Positions 53,405 through 64,000 of a DNA stretch of 64,000 nucleotides are shown here, piece after piece. The translations under genes and the position numbers were made by a program. Source of the stretch: Pseudevernia furfuracea (taxonomy: Eukaryota; Ascomycota; Lecanoromycetes; Lecanorales; Parmeliaceae); assembly GCA_022315425.1 (NCBI GenBank), contig JAIUPT010000050.1, forward strand, positions 434,001-498,000, in the 5' to 3' direction. The notes under the pieces are model-generated. The model was given only the letters and a program-made list of their open reading frames with translations. It searched no databases and was not told the DNA's origin. The first letter of the stretch is position 1; each line of letters begins with the position of its first letter.

Positions 53405-54363
53405 ATGGCACCAATCTCACCATTCCAAACTCTCGCCTTCGGAGCGCATGCAACATCTTCAGGCCCTCAAGCTCATACCAAAGCTTCGTCTTCCAAACAA
53501 GCCGTCAACCTACTCGGTCCTCTAGACGGAGGAGCTGCTTCAGTAGATGTTACCTATAAAGTGGTCTGGACGGCAGGCTGGCCCCCACCTTTCTGGTCCC
53601 AAGGACCGACCGCCAGCTGGGCAGGAGCCGGCTCCCCAGCCACATGGCCTCCAAGACGGTCGGGCAATGTTCGCATCACTGGTTCAGTAGCCGAGGGTAG
53701 TACGAGGAGCAGGTTTCAATCAGAAGGTGAGCTTCCTGGTTTTCCTTACTGAGCTGGGTCATCTTGCCAGCCAAGTGGCAGAAGCACGTGACGAACCACG
53801 AGTCCAGAGTCGTCTGTAGAAGGCCTTGTATGAGACTTTCATACTTTGAAATTAGGTCATGAGAGCTTTCAAGTTACACCATATGTCATGGTTGTTGCTC
53901 CAAGATGCCACCATCTCGAAAAACATTTGAGTCCTTGTCTCTAAAGTCTGAGCGTCTAGGGCAAGACGCGCCAACACCGGAGCAGATCCCAGAGGGGAAG
54001 ATAGCCTGCATGGCCATACTCGATCAAGGAACCCTCGGAGGGCTATCGACTTGTCTATACGACATAGCCACAGACAGCTTCAATAATTTCAGGGCTGATG
54101 ACGGAACATGGGGCCATCATAAAGGTTATCATGATTACGGGGAGGTTCAGATGTCGACGAGGAAATGGATGCAAGGAAGCTGGGGTTCGGTGGAGGATGA
54201 CAATGGGAAGGACTTCCTGTTCTTGACGGTTGAAAAGGATCATGGGGTTGTAAGGGTATGGAGGCCTAATCTGGTGGCGAAGAGGGTTGTTGGGGTTGGG
54301 GAGAGCAAGTTAACAGAGGAAGAGGTTTTGAGACTTGGATTGAATGAGAATGACGAATTTTGA
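53405..54363 (+). CDS. Unrecognised 230-aa protein, possible distant paralogue of the neighbour
   Basis: The proposed exons are 53405-53726 and 53993-54363 (GTGAGC donor, CCCAG acceptor), giving 230 aa in frame. The 266-nt intron is long for this window, so the splice is uncertain. An alternative is a separate frame from the ATG at 53905. Blocks are VDVTYKVVWTAG, SGNVRITGSVAEGS, EGKIACMAILDQGTLGG, CLYDIATDSFNNFRADDGTW and EVQMSTRKWMQGSWG. FLFLTVEKDHGVVRVWRPNL follows. Block order (TYKVV, GNVRI, CLYD..F, V.MS..W) parallels the gene at 51817. The function is unknown. Confidence 0.45.
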
Positions 54364-54764
54364 AGAGGGAATCTGATTACTTATGATTATGTCAGCATGT
54401 GGTAAGTACTTTAAGGTTTGCTGGGCTTGAGCCTGGGCGCGGGAATCCGGCAGTCGGGTCTAGCTTAAGGCTTGCCTTACTGTCTTTTCTTTCAGACCTG
54501 GATGCCTAAGGTATCTTATGTGTTACCTTACTTGAAGACATTCGAATCTACAGGTCGTATTCACTATTCAGTATTCACTATTCACCATACTCTACCTTCC
54601 TTACTCTTTCTTGTAGAATTGTGCGCTCAGCGGCTCAAACACAAATCAATTGAGCCAAGGCGCATACTGTTGTTGCATTTAGATTGGACCCTGTAACTTA
54701 TTGTAACCTCCCGAATCCATTGGTCGTCTTGTCCTGCCCCCCACCTTCCAGTGTCCACTTTACA

Positions 54765-56414
54765 ATGACAACAAACGGCCATACTGGTGATACCGACGGC
54801 ACACACGCCTCGAACCATTCCTTCAACTATGTCGTTCCCCTTCTCATCAACGGCAAGGAAGTCACCAACGAATCCACTTTCGATGTAGTCTCCCCAGTAT
54901 CCGGCAAACTCATCTGGAAGGGCTCCTCAGTATCCAAAGAGCAAGCCTGTGAAGCCGTTGAAGCAGCTCAGGCTGCTTTTCCAGCATGGTCCAAAACCAA
55001 ACCCTCATTCAGGCGAGAAATCCTGCTCAAGGCGAGCGATATACTCAAGAGCCGCTGCGATGAACTCAGCGAATATATGGAAATTGAAACCGGATCTACT
55101 GAGGGAATGTCCAAATACTTCAACTTGCCGTCCAGCGTTGAGCAGTTGAGAGATGTAGCCGGCAGGATTGTCACCGTTACCGGCAATATTCTTGTCCCTG
55201 CCGAAGAAGGCAAGAGCGCTCTCATGTACAAGGAACCGTACGGCGTCGTCTTAGGCATAGCTCCATGGTAATTAGCCCCTGCCTCCCCGCCTGCAATGAA
55301 CCCTCCCTGTCCCTCCAAGGCATCCTCAATCCTTAATGTGATTCTTAGGAATGCTCCCTTTATCCTCGGCTTCCGCGCCGTGTCCTACGCCATCGCGGCC
55401 GGCAACACCTGCGTTCTCAAAGGCTCTGAAATGTCCCCACGCTGCTTCTGGGCCATCGGCTCCGTCCTCAAGGCCGCCGGCCTCCCAGACGGTGTTCTAA
55501 ACGTCATCTTTCACCGTCCGCAAGACGCTCCAGAGGTGACGAGCGCGATTATTGAACATCCCTTTGTGAAGAAAATCAACTTCACAGGCAGCACAGCTAC
55601 GGGAAGTATCATTGCAGCCCAAGCCGGGAAATTTCTAAAGCCGGTACTCATGGAACTTGGTGGAAAAGCGCCAGCTATTGTCCTTAAGGACGCCAATCTT
55701 GAGAAAGCTGCAGAGGCTTGTGCCGTGGGGGCTTTCATGCATAGTGGGCAGATATGCATGTCTACTGAGCGCATCCTCGTTCATTCCGATGTCGCTGAAA
55801 AGTTCCGTGAAGCTCTGAAGACGGCTATGGACAAAATATACGGTAAACTTTCCCAAGCTCCAATTCTTGTGAATGCTCCACCAGTGCAGAAGAACAAGAA
55901 GCTCGTGGAGCAAGCGGTTTCAAAAGGCGCGAAAATACTTGCAGGAGATCTAAATGCGAAAGAGTGTTCGGATACGCGTATGAGGCCGATTGTCGTTGAT
56001 GGTGTTACGAAAGATATGGATCTGTACCAGACCGAATCGTTTGGACCGACCGTCTCGCTGATTGTAGTCGACAGCGAGGAGCAAGCAATTGAGATTGCCA
56101 ATGATACTGACTATGGCCTTAGCTCCGCGGTTTTCACGGAGGACTTGGCAGCTGGGCTGAGAGTTGCCAAGCAGATTGAGACTGGGTATGTGTCCCCTTT
56201 CGCTTCTTTCAACTTATCTTTAGATGAAGTAGAGTGGTGGCAGTACAGGATCGAAGCTGACGAAGATAGTGCTGTGCACATCAACAACATGACCGTCCAC
56301 GACGAGTGCGGCCTACCTCACGGTGGCGCCAAGAAGAGTGGCTGGGGGCGATTCAATGCTACTGCGGGCATCGAGGAGTTCTTGAGGGTCAAGTGCGTTA
56401 CCTGGTCGGACTGA
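54765..56414 (+). CDS. Aldehyde dehydrogenase (ALDH superfamily)
   Basis: Three exons, 54765-55267, 55349-56185 and 56270-56414, give 494 aa in frame. Introns are 81 and 84 nt. The second is a multiple of three without a stop, but splicing it yields the conserved IETGAVHINNMTVHDE. Motifs in order: GVVLGIAPWNAPFILGFRAV (Asn and Rossmann entry), GNTCVLKGSEMSP, INFTGSTATGSIIA (coenzyme loop), MELGGKAPAIVLKDAN (general base Glu), FMHSGQICMSTERILV (catalytic Cys in GQIC) and ESFGPTVSLIVVDSEEQAI. No signal peptide is present, so it is probably cytosolic. The sequence resembles fungal vanillin/salicylaldehyde-type dehydrogenases; the substrate is not determined. Confidence 0.92.
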
Positions 56415-57030
56415 GTATTTACATACCAGTCGTAGAGTACGGGCTTACCATTCACATATCATGTATAACGACATATAAAGACTCATCTCATGAATTTACA
56501 AGCCTCGTCCGTCTAACGTTTGCTCTGGGTTTCTATCTTCCGACACTCATTATACCCGGCTCTGTTCACCTTCCTCATACCACCGCATTCTCCATCCAGC
56601 AGGCCAGACACCTTTTCGGGTCCAAAATCTTACTATAAAGCTCGAAATCTTCATCATCGCTCTATTCGTAGCCATCCGCTCAGCACCTGCAGCGCCGCAC
56701 TAGCAGAAGCAGGTTAAGAGTCTACCAGTGCTACGTGTCCCTAAATCGCGGCGCGCTTGCCTGCTCGTTGGTGATTAGCGCAGACTCTTGCAGCTCGCAG
56801 GTATCTGCAATCCTCTGGCATATTCTTACGTTCGTCACGCTGGAATAGCCAAGCATGGTATGAGGGCATAGACGTGGATGAATTCAAATCTTATGGATAT
56901 TGGAATAGTGTGTGTCTTTCTTAACGCTCTCCTACCCAGATGCCAGAAACTCGTCGTGCCAAAAAAATCAGAATGTCTCAAGTGTCTTGCTTCTTCATTG
57001 TTCTACGAGCCTCTGTGCCCAACTCGCCTG
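56415..57030. other. Convergent 3' intergenic region
   Basis: No gene is seen between the ends of the aldehyde dehydrogenase and aldo/keto reductase genes. Confidence 0.5.
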
Positions 57031-58247
57031 TCAATCGTCACTTGTCGTCGGATCCCATGAACAAGGCGAGTATTCCGTAGTATGCAGCGACTTCATGTCC
57101 TCTGCAGTCAGTCCGAAGTCGTAGACATTGGCGTTCTCCTCGATCCTTGAGTGCGTCACGGACTTGGGCAAGGGCACGAATCCCTGCAGATAATATTAGT
57201 CACCCCGAACGAAGTACGACTAGTCGTTGGAAGCTCCACCTTCTGTAAACTCCACCTGACCAACACCTGCGCCGGCGTCTTTCCATACTTTTCTCCCAGG
57301 GCTTGCAAAGCTTTCCCCTCGAATTTTTGGCCCCTTACAAGCGGACAGTACGCCTCGATGACTACCCCCCTCTTCTGGCACCACTCTACAATGTCGGGCC
57401 TTGTTAGCCAAGGGTGTAACTCCCATTGCCCGACACTGAGCTCTCCGCCTTGGCCCTTGCCGTACTGTCCTTCGAGTTCTTTGATGTAAGACTCCAACTC
57501 GTCGAGATGGTGAACGCCATAGTTCGAGACGCCGATGGAGCGGATGAGTCCGGCGCGTTTTGCTTCGACCAGAGCGAGCCAGGTGCCATTGCGGGCGGCG
57601 GTGCCGCCGTAAGGGGCATGGATTAGGTAGCTGTCAGTGCAAATCAGACGAGAGCAGTCCCCAGAGGTAGTATGGTACTAGAAGCAACCTTACAGATCGA
57701 TATAATCTAATCCGGTTTGTTTGAAGCTCGATTCTATAGATGCTTTGGTCTGCTCGTAGCCCATTGATTGAGGGGGCACTTTCGACGTGAAGAATATCTC
57801 GCCTCGAGGGATCTTGCACTTCTTTATGGCGTCTGCGCATGGTTGCTCGTTGCGGTAAACCCTTGCGGAATCTGAAGGTGATGTTGGCGCGGAGTCTCTG
57901 ATAGCAATCAAGCAGGGAAGCCTACCCACATGTCGATAGCCCGTCTTAAACGCGTGTGAGGTGACATCTTCTGCCACGTCGGCGGGTCTGATTGTGTGCA
58001 ATCAGCAAAAGTTTGATTAAGGAAGCAGAGATTGTACGTTTTATAAACCTGTCAATCATGGCATGAGCACTTGGTCTGACTTTAGCTTATAAAAGCCTCT
58101 GAGAAGCCCAGTCTTTTAGACGTCAAAACTTGGTTCTGCAAGGCAGTTTCTATAAAAAAAAGAGCACTTGCTTACTCCGTAACCTAACGCGGGGATGTCA
58201 TAGCCTGAGAGCATTTTATATTTCGAGTGGATGTTTAGGTCTGCCAT
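57031..58247 (-). CDS. Aldo/keto reductase
   Basis: The clear minus exons are the one ending at 57926, then 57871-57694, 57630-57240 and 57183-57031, with GT...AG introns. All phases close. Blocks are RPADVAEDVTSHAFKTGYRH, VDSARVYRNEQPCADAIKKC, EIFFTSKVPPQSMGYEQ and YLIHAPYGG, then IRSIGVSNYGVHHLDELES, YCPLVRG, TPAQVLVRWSLQK and GFVPLPKSVTHSRIEENANV. The catalytic tetrad Asp (VDSA), Tyr (VYRN), Lys (TSKV) and His (IHAP) is complete. Exon 1 starts MADLNIHSKYKMLSGYDIPA at 58247. Its junction to RPADV is not resolved, since the obvious GTAAGC donor gives the wrong phase. An upstream in-frame ATG at 58322 would add an Arg-rich, mitochondrion-like leader. Confidence 0.82.
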
Positions 58248-58664
58248 CTTCGTTGATGCGAAGCCACGAGGTTGAGTCAATTGTCGATGAAATTGACTGA
58301 TCCTTGCTACTACTTTCCTCATTATACTATCGACCACAGGTAGTGGTGTTCTGTGTCCAAGACGAAGACAGAACGAAGCTCCGAAGATGATGCTTCGATA
58401 TACGCTAGTCCCGACCGAGCTACCTTGTGGAAAACTAGGCTCGAAACGCGCTTTTATCGATAAGATGCTTGGCAGCTCGAATCCCACTCTCGAGTCTTCA
58501 CTCCCAGTCTTCACTCACATTCTTCTCTCCTTCCCCTCCGCAGAAGCGGAGGACGACACTCACCACCAGGATTTTTCAACTCTCAAATTTCTACTAACAT
58601 CACACACACTAATGTGGAAGTTAATTTCAATCAGAGAAGGCAGTTAAAGTCATTAACGGCCAAT
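58248..58664. promoter_or_regulatory. Short divergent promoter region (aldo/keto reductase / CTP synthase)
   Basis: Only about 420 bp separate the two opposite starts, so regulatory DNA is probably shared. No specific site is claimed. Confidence 0.5.
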
Positions 58665-60891
58665 ATGAAGTATGTCTTGGTTTCTGGAGGTAAGGCTCAC
58701 ACACTTCTTGCTCTGTCTGGGACCGTGACTGACTGTGACTGACTGTCCTTAGGTGTGATTAGGTGAGACGGCCTTTCCAATTCCAACTGATTGTATAAGA
58801 GCTGATTTATGCAGCGGGATTGGCAAAGGAGTCATAGGTGAGTGTCAATAAATGCTCTGCAAGGCATACATGGCCGGCTGACGCGACTGAAGCCTCGAGT
58901 TGTGGACTTCTGTTGAAGACTAGAGGGTTCAAGGTATAACACACTCGAAAGACAAGTGGATGAAGCTTGGTGAAGTTGTGTTGGCTGATAATCGTGCAGG
59001 TGTCTTCGATCAAGATCGATCCTTACTTGAACATCGATGTTCGTCTTACCCCCACATCATGGTTAACAGAACGATCTGACTATAACTAGGCTGGCCTAAT
59101 GGCCCCGGCCGAACATGGAGAGGTCTTTGTCCTTGATGATGGAGGCGAGACTGACCTTGACCTGGGGAACTACGAGCGCTACCTCAATGTCACCCTGACC
59201 CGCGATAACAACATCACAACTGGGAAGATGTATCAAAATGTTATCGCAAAAGAAAGAGCGGGGAAATATATTGGCAAAACGGTCCAGATGGTGCCCCATC
59301 TTACCGATGAAATACAAGAGACCATAGAGAGGGTTGCTCGTGTGCCCGTCGACGACACCAACGAAACGCCGGATGTCTGCATAGTGGAGCTTGGTGGAAC
59401 TGTCGGCGACATAGAAAGCACAGTGTTTGTCGAGGCCTTGAGACGATTACGAAGGACCATAGGCAAGAACAACTTCCTGCAGATACATGTCTCGCTGGTG
59501 CCGGACATACATGGCGAGTTGAAGAGCAAACCAACCCAGGCTGCTATCCGAGACGTACGAAGTCTAGGCTTAAGTCCAGATCTCATTGCATGTCGGTGTT
59601 CAAAACCCTTGGACCAGAAGCTCATCGACAAGATAGCCTTGTACTGCGACGTCGAACCGAGTCAGGTCGTCTCCGTGACAGATGTCTCCTCTCTCTACCG
59701 TGTGCCTCTATTACTGGAGGCCCAAGGTCTGACCGAGCAGCTTATTGATGTCCTCCACCTGAAGCAGGATGCCATATCACCATCCCTGGTGACGAGAGGG
59801 TCCCAGACCTGGAACGCCTGGAAAGAACTCACGATATCCCGAGATCATTTCTTCAAGGAGGTCCGGATCGTTCTGGTTGGGAAGTATACAGATCACCCGG
59901 ATGCTTACCACTCGGTTTTCAAATCTCTAGAGCATGCTGCAATGGCATGCTCAAGAAAACTAGTCCGGATAGATGTCCACAGCGGACACCTCGAAGCCGC
60001 TGCTGAAACGGAATCACCTGTCGCGTATCACAAGGCCTGGCACCAAGTGTACACCGCGGATGGTGTATTGGTGCCTGGCGGCTTTGGTGTGCGTGCCTGT
60101 GAGGGAATGATTTCCGCGATCAAAACCTGTCGTGAGAAGAAAACCCCTTTCCTTGGCATATGTCTTGGTCTACAGCTTGCCGCAATCGAGTTCGCAAGAA
60201 ACAAATGTGACTTGCCCCAAGCGGACAGCACGGAGTTCCACGAGAAGGCGGCCGTTCCTCTCATCATTGAGATGCCTGAGATAGACAAGACTACAATGGG
60301 CGCCACTATGCGTTTGTATGTCTCCAAGCACATTTCACTTGAGAAAGATGCTGACTTTTCGATAGGGGAAACCGTCCCACTCACTTTCAGCCAGGCTCTG
60401 AATGGTCAAAGCTCTACAGCCTCTATCGGAACGATCCTGGCTCCTCAATGCCCACTGCAAACGATGCTTTGCCGCCTGATACCTCGAACAACGACGTCAA
60501 ATCTCCCCCCACTAGTGGCACCTCAAACAATATTCCTACCGCAAACGGCACAGCAGTACAAGAACCTACCCCATCGTCGGACCCTAGTCCTCTAATCATC
60601 AACGAACGTCACCGTCACCGCTGGGAAGTCAACCCTGCTTACGTTGAAACACTGGAGAGCGCTGGCATGAACTTTGTCGGACGCGATGACAGTGGCAAAC
60701 GAATGGAGATTCTCGAACTCAAAGACCATCCCTTTTTCGTGGGAGTCCAGTTCCACCCGGAATACTTGTCAAGGGTCTTGAGGCCTAGCAAGCCGTTCCT
60801 CGGGTTTGTGGCTGCGAGTGCAGGCATTTTGCCTGAGATCATGAGCGGCAAAGGGAAGAGGGCCAGCTCGATGGAAGATGGGGAGGGGTGA
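58665..60891 (+). CDS. CTP synthase
   Basis: Seven exons: 58665-58689, 58753-58762 (10 nt), 58815-58837, 58893-58933, 59000-59038, 59090-60315 and 60366-60891. They total 1,890 nt, 629 aa, in frame. Splicing builds MKYVLVSGGVISGIGKGVIA, SSCGLLLKTRGFKVSSIKID and PYLNIDAGLMAPAEHGEVFV, the conserved synthetase N-terminus. The glutaminase domain has LVPGGFGVRACEGM, FLGICLGLQLAAIEFARNKC (nucleophile Cys in GICLG) and HPFFVGVQFHPEY (His and Glu of the triad). Between MRLGNRPTHFQPGSEWSKL and ERHRHRWEVNP is a longer, Thr/Asn-rich insert. The enzyme makes CTP from UTP and glutamine in the cytosol. The donor of intron 5 is the unusual GTTCGT. Confidence 0.95.
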
Positions 60892-62201
60892 CTGGTGGAT
60901 ACTATCCAAGGGCAAATTAAAAGGATCAGAGTACGTGATTGTACATAGATGATGAAGTTGGATTTTAGGCATGCTATGCTGCATGATCCCGAGTGGATTC
61001 GTGCTCAAGCTGAGCATCACGAGGGCTGCGATAGGCGCCCTGTTGGGCATTCTTGGGAGAGCAAAAAACTCGACAGAGGTTTAGAGGGTTTTTTCTGGAC
61101 AAATGCCGGCATCGGTCAACAAAAGCATATCAGACAATTCAAAACAAGGTGTGGACGAACGGACGTTGAACAAATGTTGCTGACATTTGTATTGATTGTT
61201 TGCCTTTGATCTGCAAGTGCCGGGATGATTCTTTGATTGACTCGTTAGCGGAACACAGACACTGCTGTTATCCCGTCAGCATCCTTTCTTCACACGGCCT
61301 CAGTATGCAAAGGCAAGACGACTATGCCCCCTGATGAGGACAACGTGCAGATGTGTCAGGCTTGGCCATGCTCTATCTAGCAGGTCCGCCTTCGCTGTCG
61401 CGCTGGCTTGTGCTTGCTAGTTTGGCTGTTTGCGGCTACTTTACGAAAGCCTGATCAATCGAGTGGCCGAGGTACAGATGCTCTCGGCTTATCGTCCAAT
61501 CACACAGAAAGAGACTAATGTAACATCTTAACTACCTTACCTTACATTTCTGTGCGCTGTCTACGACTGTCAAGACGGAGACCCTGCTTCCGCGAGGCTG
61601 CTGACTCTAGCCCTTCTCAGCCTCGTGCTTTAGTATGTGGTATAAATTCTCCAATTCCCAAAGCCTGACCTTCTGTTTGCCTGAAATCATCCTTACTTTA
61701 CCGGTTAGCGAAACAAATCCCACAGAAAATTAGATCAACTTCCTATAGATCAGCACCCATCCAAGCGCATCATGGGTCGATTCAACATACTGCGTCTCAC
61801 TTTGCTCTTCGTACCAACTTATTATTTCCTTTGTATTAGCCTTGTGCTACCAATACAGATCTAACTTATGGCTGGGGGACTGCTTCAGGAGAGAAAGGAC
61901 GACACTGTCAGCTAGACGACGATGGTTCAACTTATGAAACGGTAATTGTGTGAAAGATCTTCATTTTGGGATAGTTGACGATAAGTGCAGCTGTATCTAC
62001 TCCAGTCGCGCATGCACATGTTCACTTATCACTGTTATCAGAGACTTCCCTTCGCATATCGCATTGTCGGCTCTATGTTGTATCAGCCGCGTGGGCACTC
62101 GCATGTAAGAAGTGAGCCATCCCGTGCAACTCTTCTAGTGCGTTAATAAAGTGCATCCTCATTAAACAGTAGTTATCTTCAAAAAATCTTCCGTCCCAAA
62201 G
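60892..62201. other. Intergenic, nothing recognised
   Basis: About 1.3 kb with no domain-bearing frame. It ends with pyrimidine-rich DNA before the start at 62202. Confidence 0.45.
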
Positions 62202-63412
62202 ATGATGGTATGCTCGAAAACTACCGTGGGACAAATATGTTCCTTGCTCGCTGGTCTATTTACGGCGGTGAACACACATGCCATCACTTCACCGCCTCGG
62301 ACCCTCTCAAGTACTTTTGCAACTTCCCCACTTGTGAACACAACAACCCTCGACGACACGACGATAGACCCCCGCTTCGGCTTCAAGGCAGTATATGGAG
62401 AAATCACTCTCCCGCTCACGCCCTGCTTCATGAACGTGGTGGAGCTGCTAGCCCAATACGCCGAGCTTGATTGGCTGAGCAAAGCCAGAGAGCGTCACGG
62501 GGTCGTACTACCTGAATACCCGCAGGTCGAAATCGCCGTGCTGCCCGCTGCTCCGGCAACTTCTGTAGAAGTGCGTTTGGTCGTTTGGGGAATCTGGGTC
62601 GGCATCAGGGATATTATCAGCAGGAGGAATTTCTACGACGCTGAGTTTGAGGTCCTCTGGGAAAACCAGGCGGTGGCTTACATTTATATTACTGGAGCGA
62701 CGGACCCTCAAGTTACCGGCAGCAATGGGACTCTAGACCCTGATGAGCCTTTGACGTTATTGCCGAGTCCTAACCAAACCACAAGCGGCGTCCTCGATAT
62801 CTCTAGTGGCACGCAGACTTCTTCTGATGCCTTGAACGTCGGGACTTTCAGCTGGAAACCCTACTTCACCCCCCAAGCCAAAGCCCTCACCGTCGCCGAA
62901 GTCTTCCTCACCGTGATGGCCGGGTTGAAAAATGCAGCCCCGCACCCAGCATCCAAGAAAGTTCCCGGACCATACGCATCAGCTGCGATTGACGTCTACG
63001 CAAATGTGCAATTCTATCTCCATAAAAGGCGAGTTCCGCGCACGAAGCCGCCATACTTTCAGTACATTCATGTCATCAAAGCGTTGAGGTTGGTTCCTGG
63101 GTACATGTTGGAGAAGAAGAGATTTTCTGAGTTGTTTTTTCGGATAGAGGTTTCGGGCTTGCCGGTTGGGGAGGGGTATTTGGAGGTACGTACATTTCGG
63201 AGCTGATCCTTCCTAATCGATATTGAAATCGAGTCTCAAGATATGTTTCGGGAGCAAAGGCATCTTTCTACCCCCAAGACCTGTCTCGGGACTCCATTTC
63301 CTGCATCAGAAAAGCAATGCTGACCCCGACATCTGAGTAGAAGGGCCATTATGTCCCGCCCCGCTTTGTCTTGGATGCGGTTGAGTCGAAGAATAATGAT
63401 TCTATTTCGTAA
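62202..63412 (+). CDS. Secreted protein of unknown function
   Basis: Exons 62202-63185 and 63341-63412 (GTACGT...GTAG, 155-nt intron) give 351 aa in frame. The second exon continues KGHYVPPRFVLDAVESKNND and ends cleanly. The signal peptide is residues about 1-27 (ICSLLAGLFTAVNTHA). The body has FGFKAVYGEITLPLTPCFMN, VVELLAQYAELDWLSK, VRLVVWGIWVGIRDIISRRN and FYDAEFEVLWENQAVAYIYI. An Asn/Thr/Ser-rich stretch (residues about 165-210) has several N-x-S/T sites. Then come FTPQAKALTVAEVFLTVMAG and AAIDVYANVQFYLHK. No known domain is recognised. A lineage-specific secreted protein is likely. Confidence 0.7.
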
Positions 63413-64000
63413 GAGGCTATATAGTATCTTGATCCGCTTGAAATCGAAGATCGCATTGATTGGCTTGCCATTGATAGGGAGTCTTAGAATACTTCAAGGG
63501 ATCGTTTGTCTGGTGTTTCCATGTGAGCACGCTCATTTGGCGAGCAAGTTGGCCTTGACAGAATTTCATACCCGTCCTTGAACCCCTTTCTCTTGTGTAG
63601 ATCTTCTTGATTCGCTTCCTGGATCTGTTTCGAACTCCTGGTCCCCTCTGGAAAATTATATACCCTTTCCATGACTGTCTCCAGTCGTTCTATCTCACAC
63701 TTTCAAAGCACCATCCTCTCAGGAAGCATGTAAGAGTTCCACAACATGTAGCGGGGACAGATGGAAAGGGCAAGTTGCTGGATGAACACAATTGGTGGCA
63801 TTAAATCTTTCCCATCTGGCTCATCAATCAAGTCCTGAAATGTAGAATTTTATTCCATGCTTGACGCTACCTACTCCATCCCTCATCCTCAAGCGCTCGG
63901 AAGAAGAGGGGAACACTGTAATGACGATGATTGACGATTTTATCAACTTGATATATCAAATCCTCCAACGATTTTTACAACATAAGGTATACCGTACCCA
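63413..64000. other. 3' flank, nothing recognised
   Basis: Short frames only, with no domain. The window ends here. Confidence 0.45.

Overview
The window looks like a nuclear contig from a filamentous ascomycete (Pezizomycotina). Genes are single-copy, close together and on both strands. Introns are short (about 47-85 nt) with GT...AG ends and CTAAC/CTGAC-like branch sites. The gene set is typical of moulds: a Crh-type GPI glucanosyltransferase, a Kre9-like wall protein, an NCS1 purine/cytosine permease, Pho8-type alkaline phosphatase, exo-beta-1,3-glucanase, and BTB and SANT/Myb proteins. The class cannot be decided from sequence reading alone.

Layout. 0.4-6.4 kb: a tandem array of five BTB/POZ paralogues on the minus strand. 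Only the first is intact. The second is broken by two short LTR-like insertions of one family, the others by frameshifts and stops. 6.8-11.3 kb: two divergent SANT/Myb-like genes. 11.3-22.6 kb: a gene-poor, decayed compartment with microsatellites and a polypurine tract. It also holds two complete but gag-only LTR elements (one nested inside a Copia pol remnant), an Ada-type DNA-repair pseudogene and a flavin-reductase fragment. 23.4-24.9 kb: the Crh-type GH16 gene. 26.1-32.8 kb: three small or medium genes sharing an N-terminal MC...CG[H/C] motif, separated by AT-rich non-coding DNA. 33.3-43.2 kb: alkaline phosphatase, a GH114 pseudogene with an internal deletion, NCS1 permease, complex I assembly factor (NDUFAF3-like), Kre9-like GPI protein, a small membrane protein and a GST. 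44.3-49.4 kb: a large coiled-coil membrane protein and GH5 exo-beta-1,3-glucanase. 50.6-51.0 kb: a 121-bp minisatellite. 51.8-54.4 kb: two unrecognised proteins that may be distant paralogues. 54.8-63.4 kb: aldehyde dehydrogenase, aldo/keto reductase, CTP synthase (seven exons, one of 10 nt) and a secreted protein of unknown function.

There is no operon or obvious biosynthetic cluster. Several genes share a role in wall polysaccharide remodelling (Crh GH16, Kre9-like, GH5, and the dead GH114), but their spacing does not suggest co-regulation. The most notable structure is in the transposon biology: four LTR-type insertions can be delimited to the base by 5-bp target-site duplications, and two of them are short gag-only elements lacking pol. 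Exon models were built by hand from splice sites, frame closure and family conservation. Where summed exon lengths divide by three with no stop, this is stated as support.
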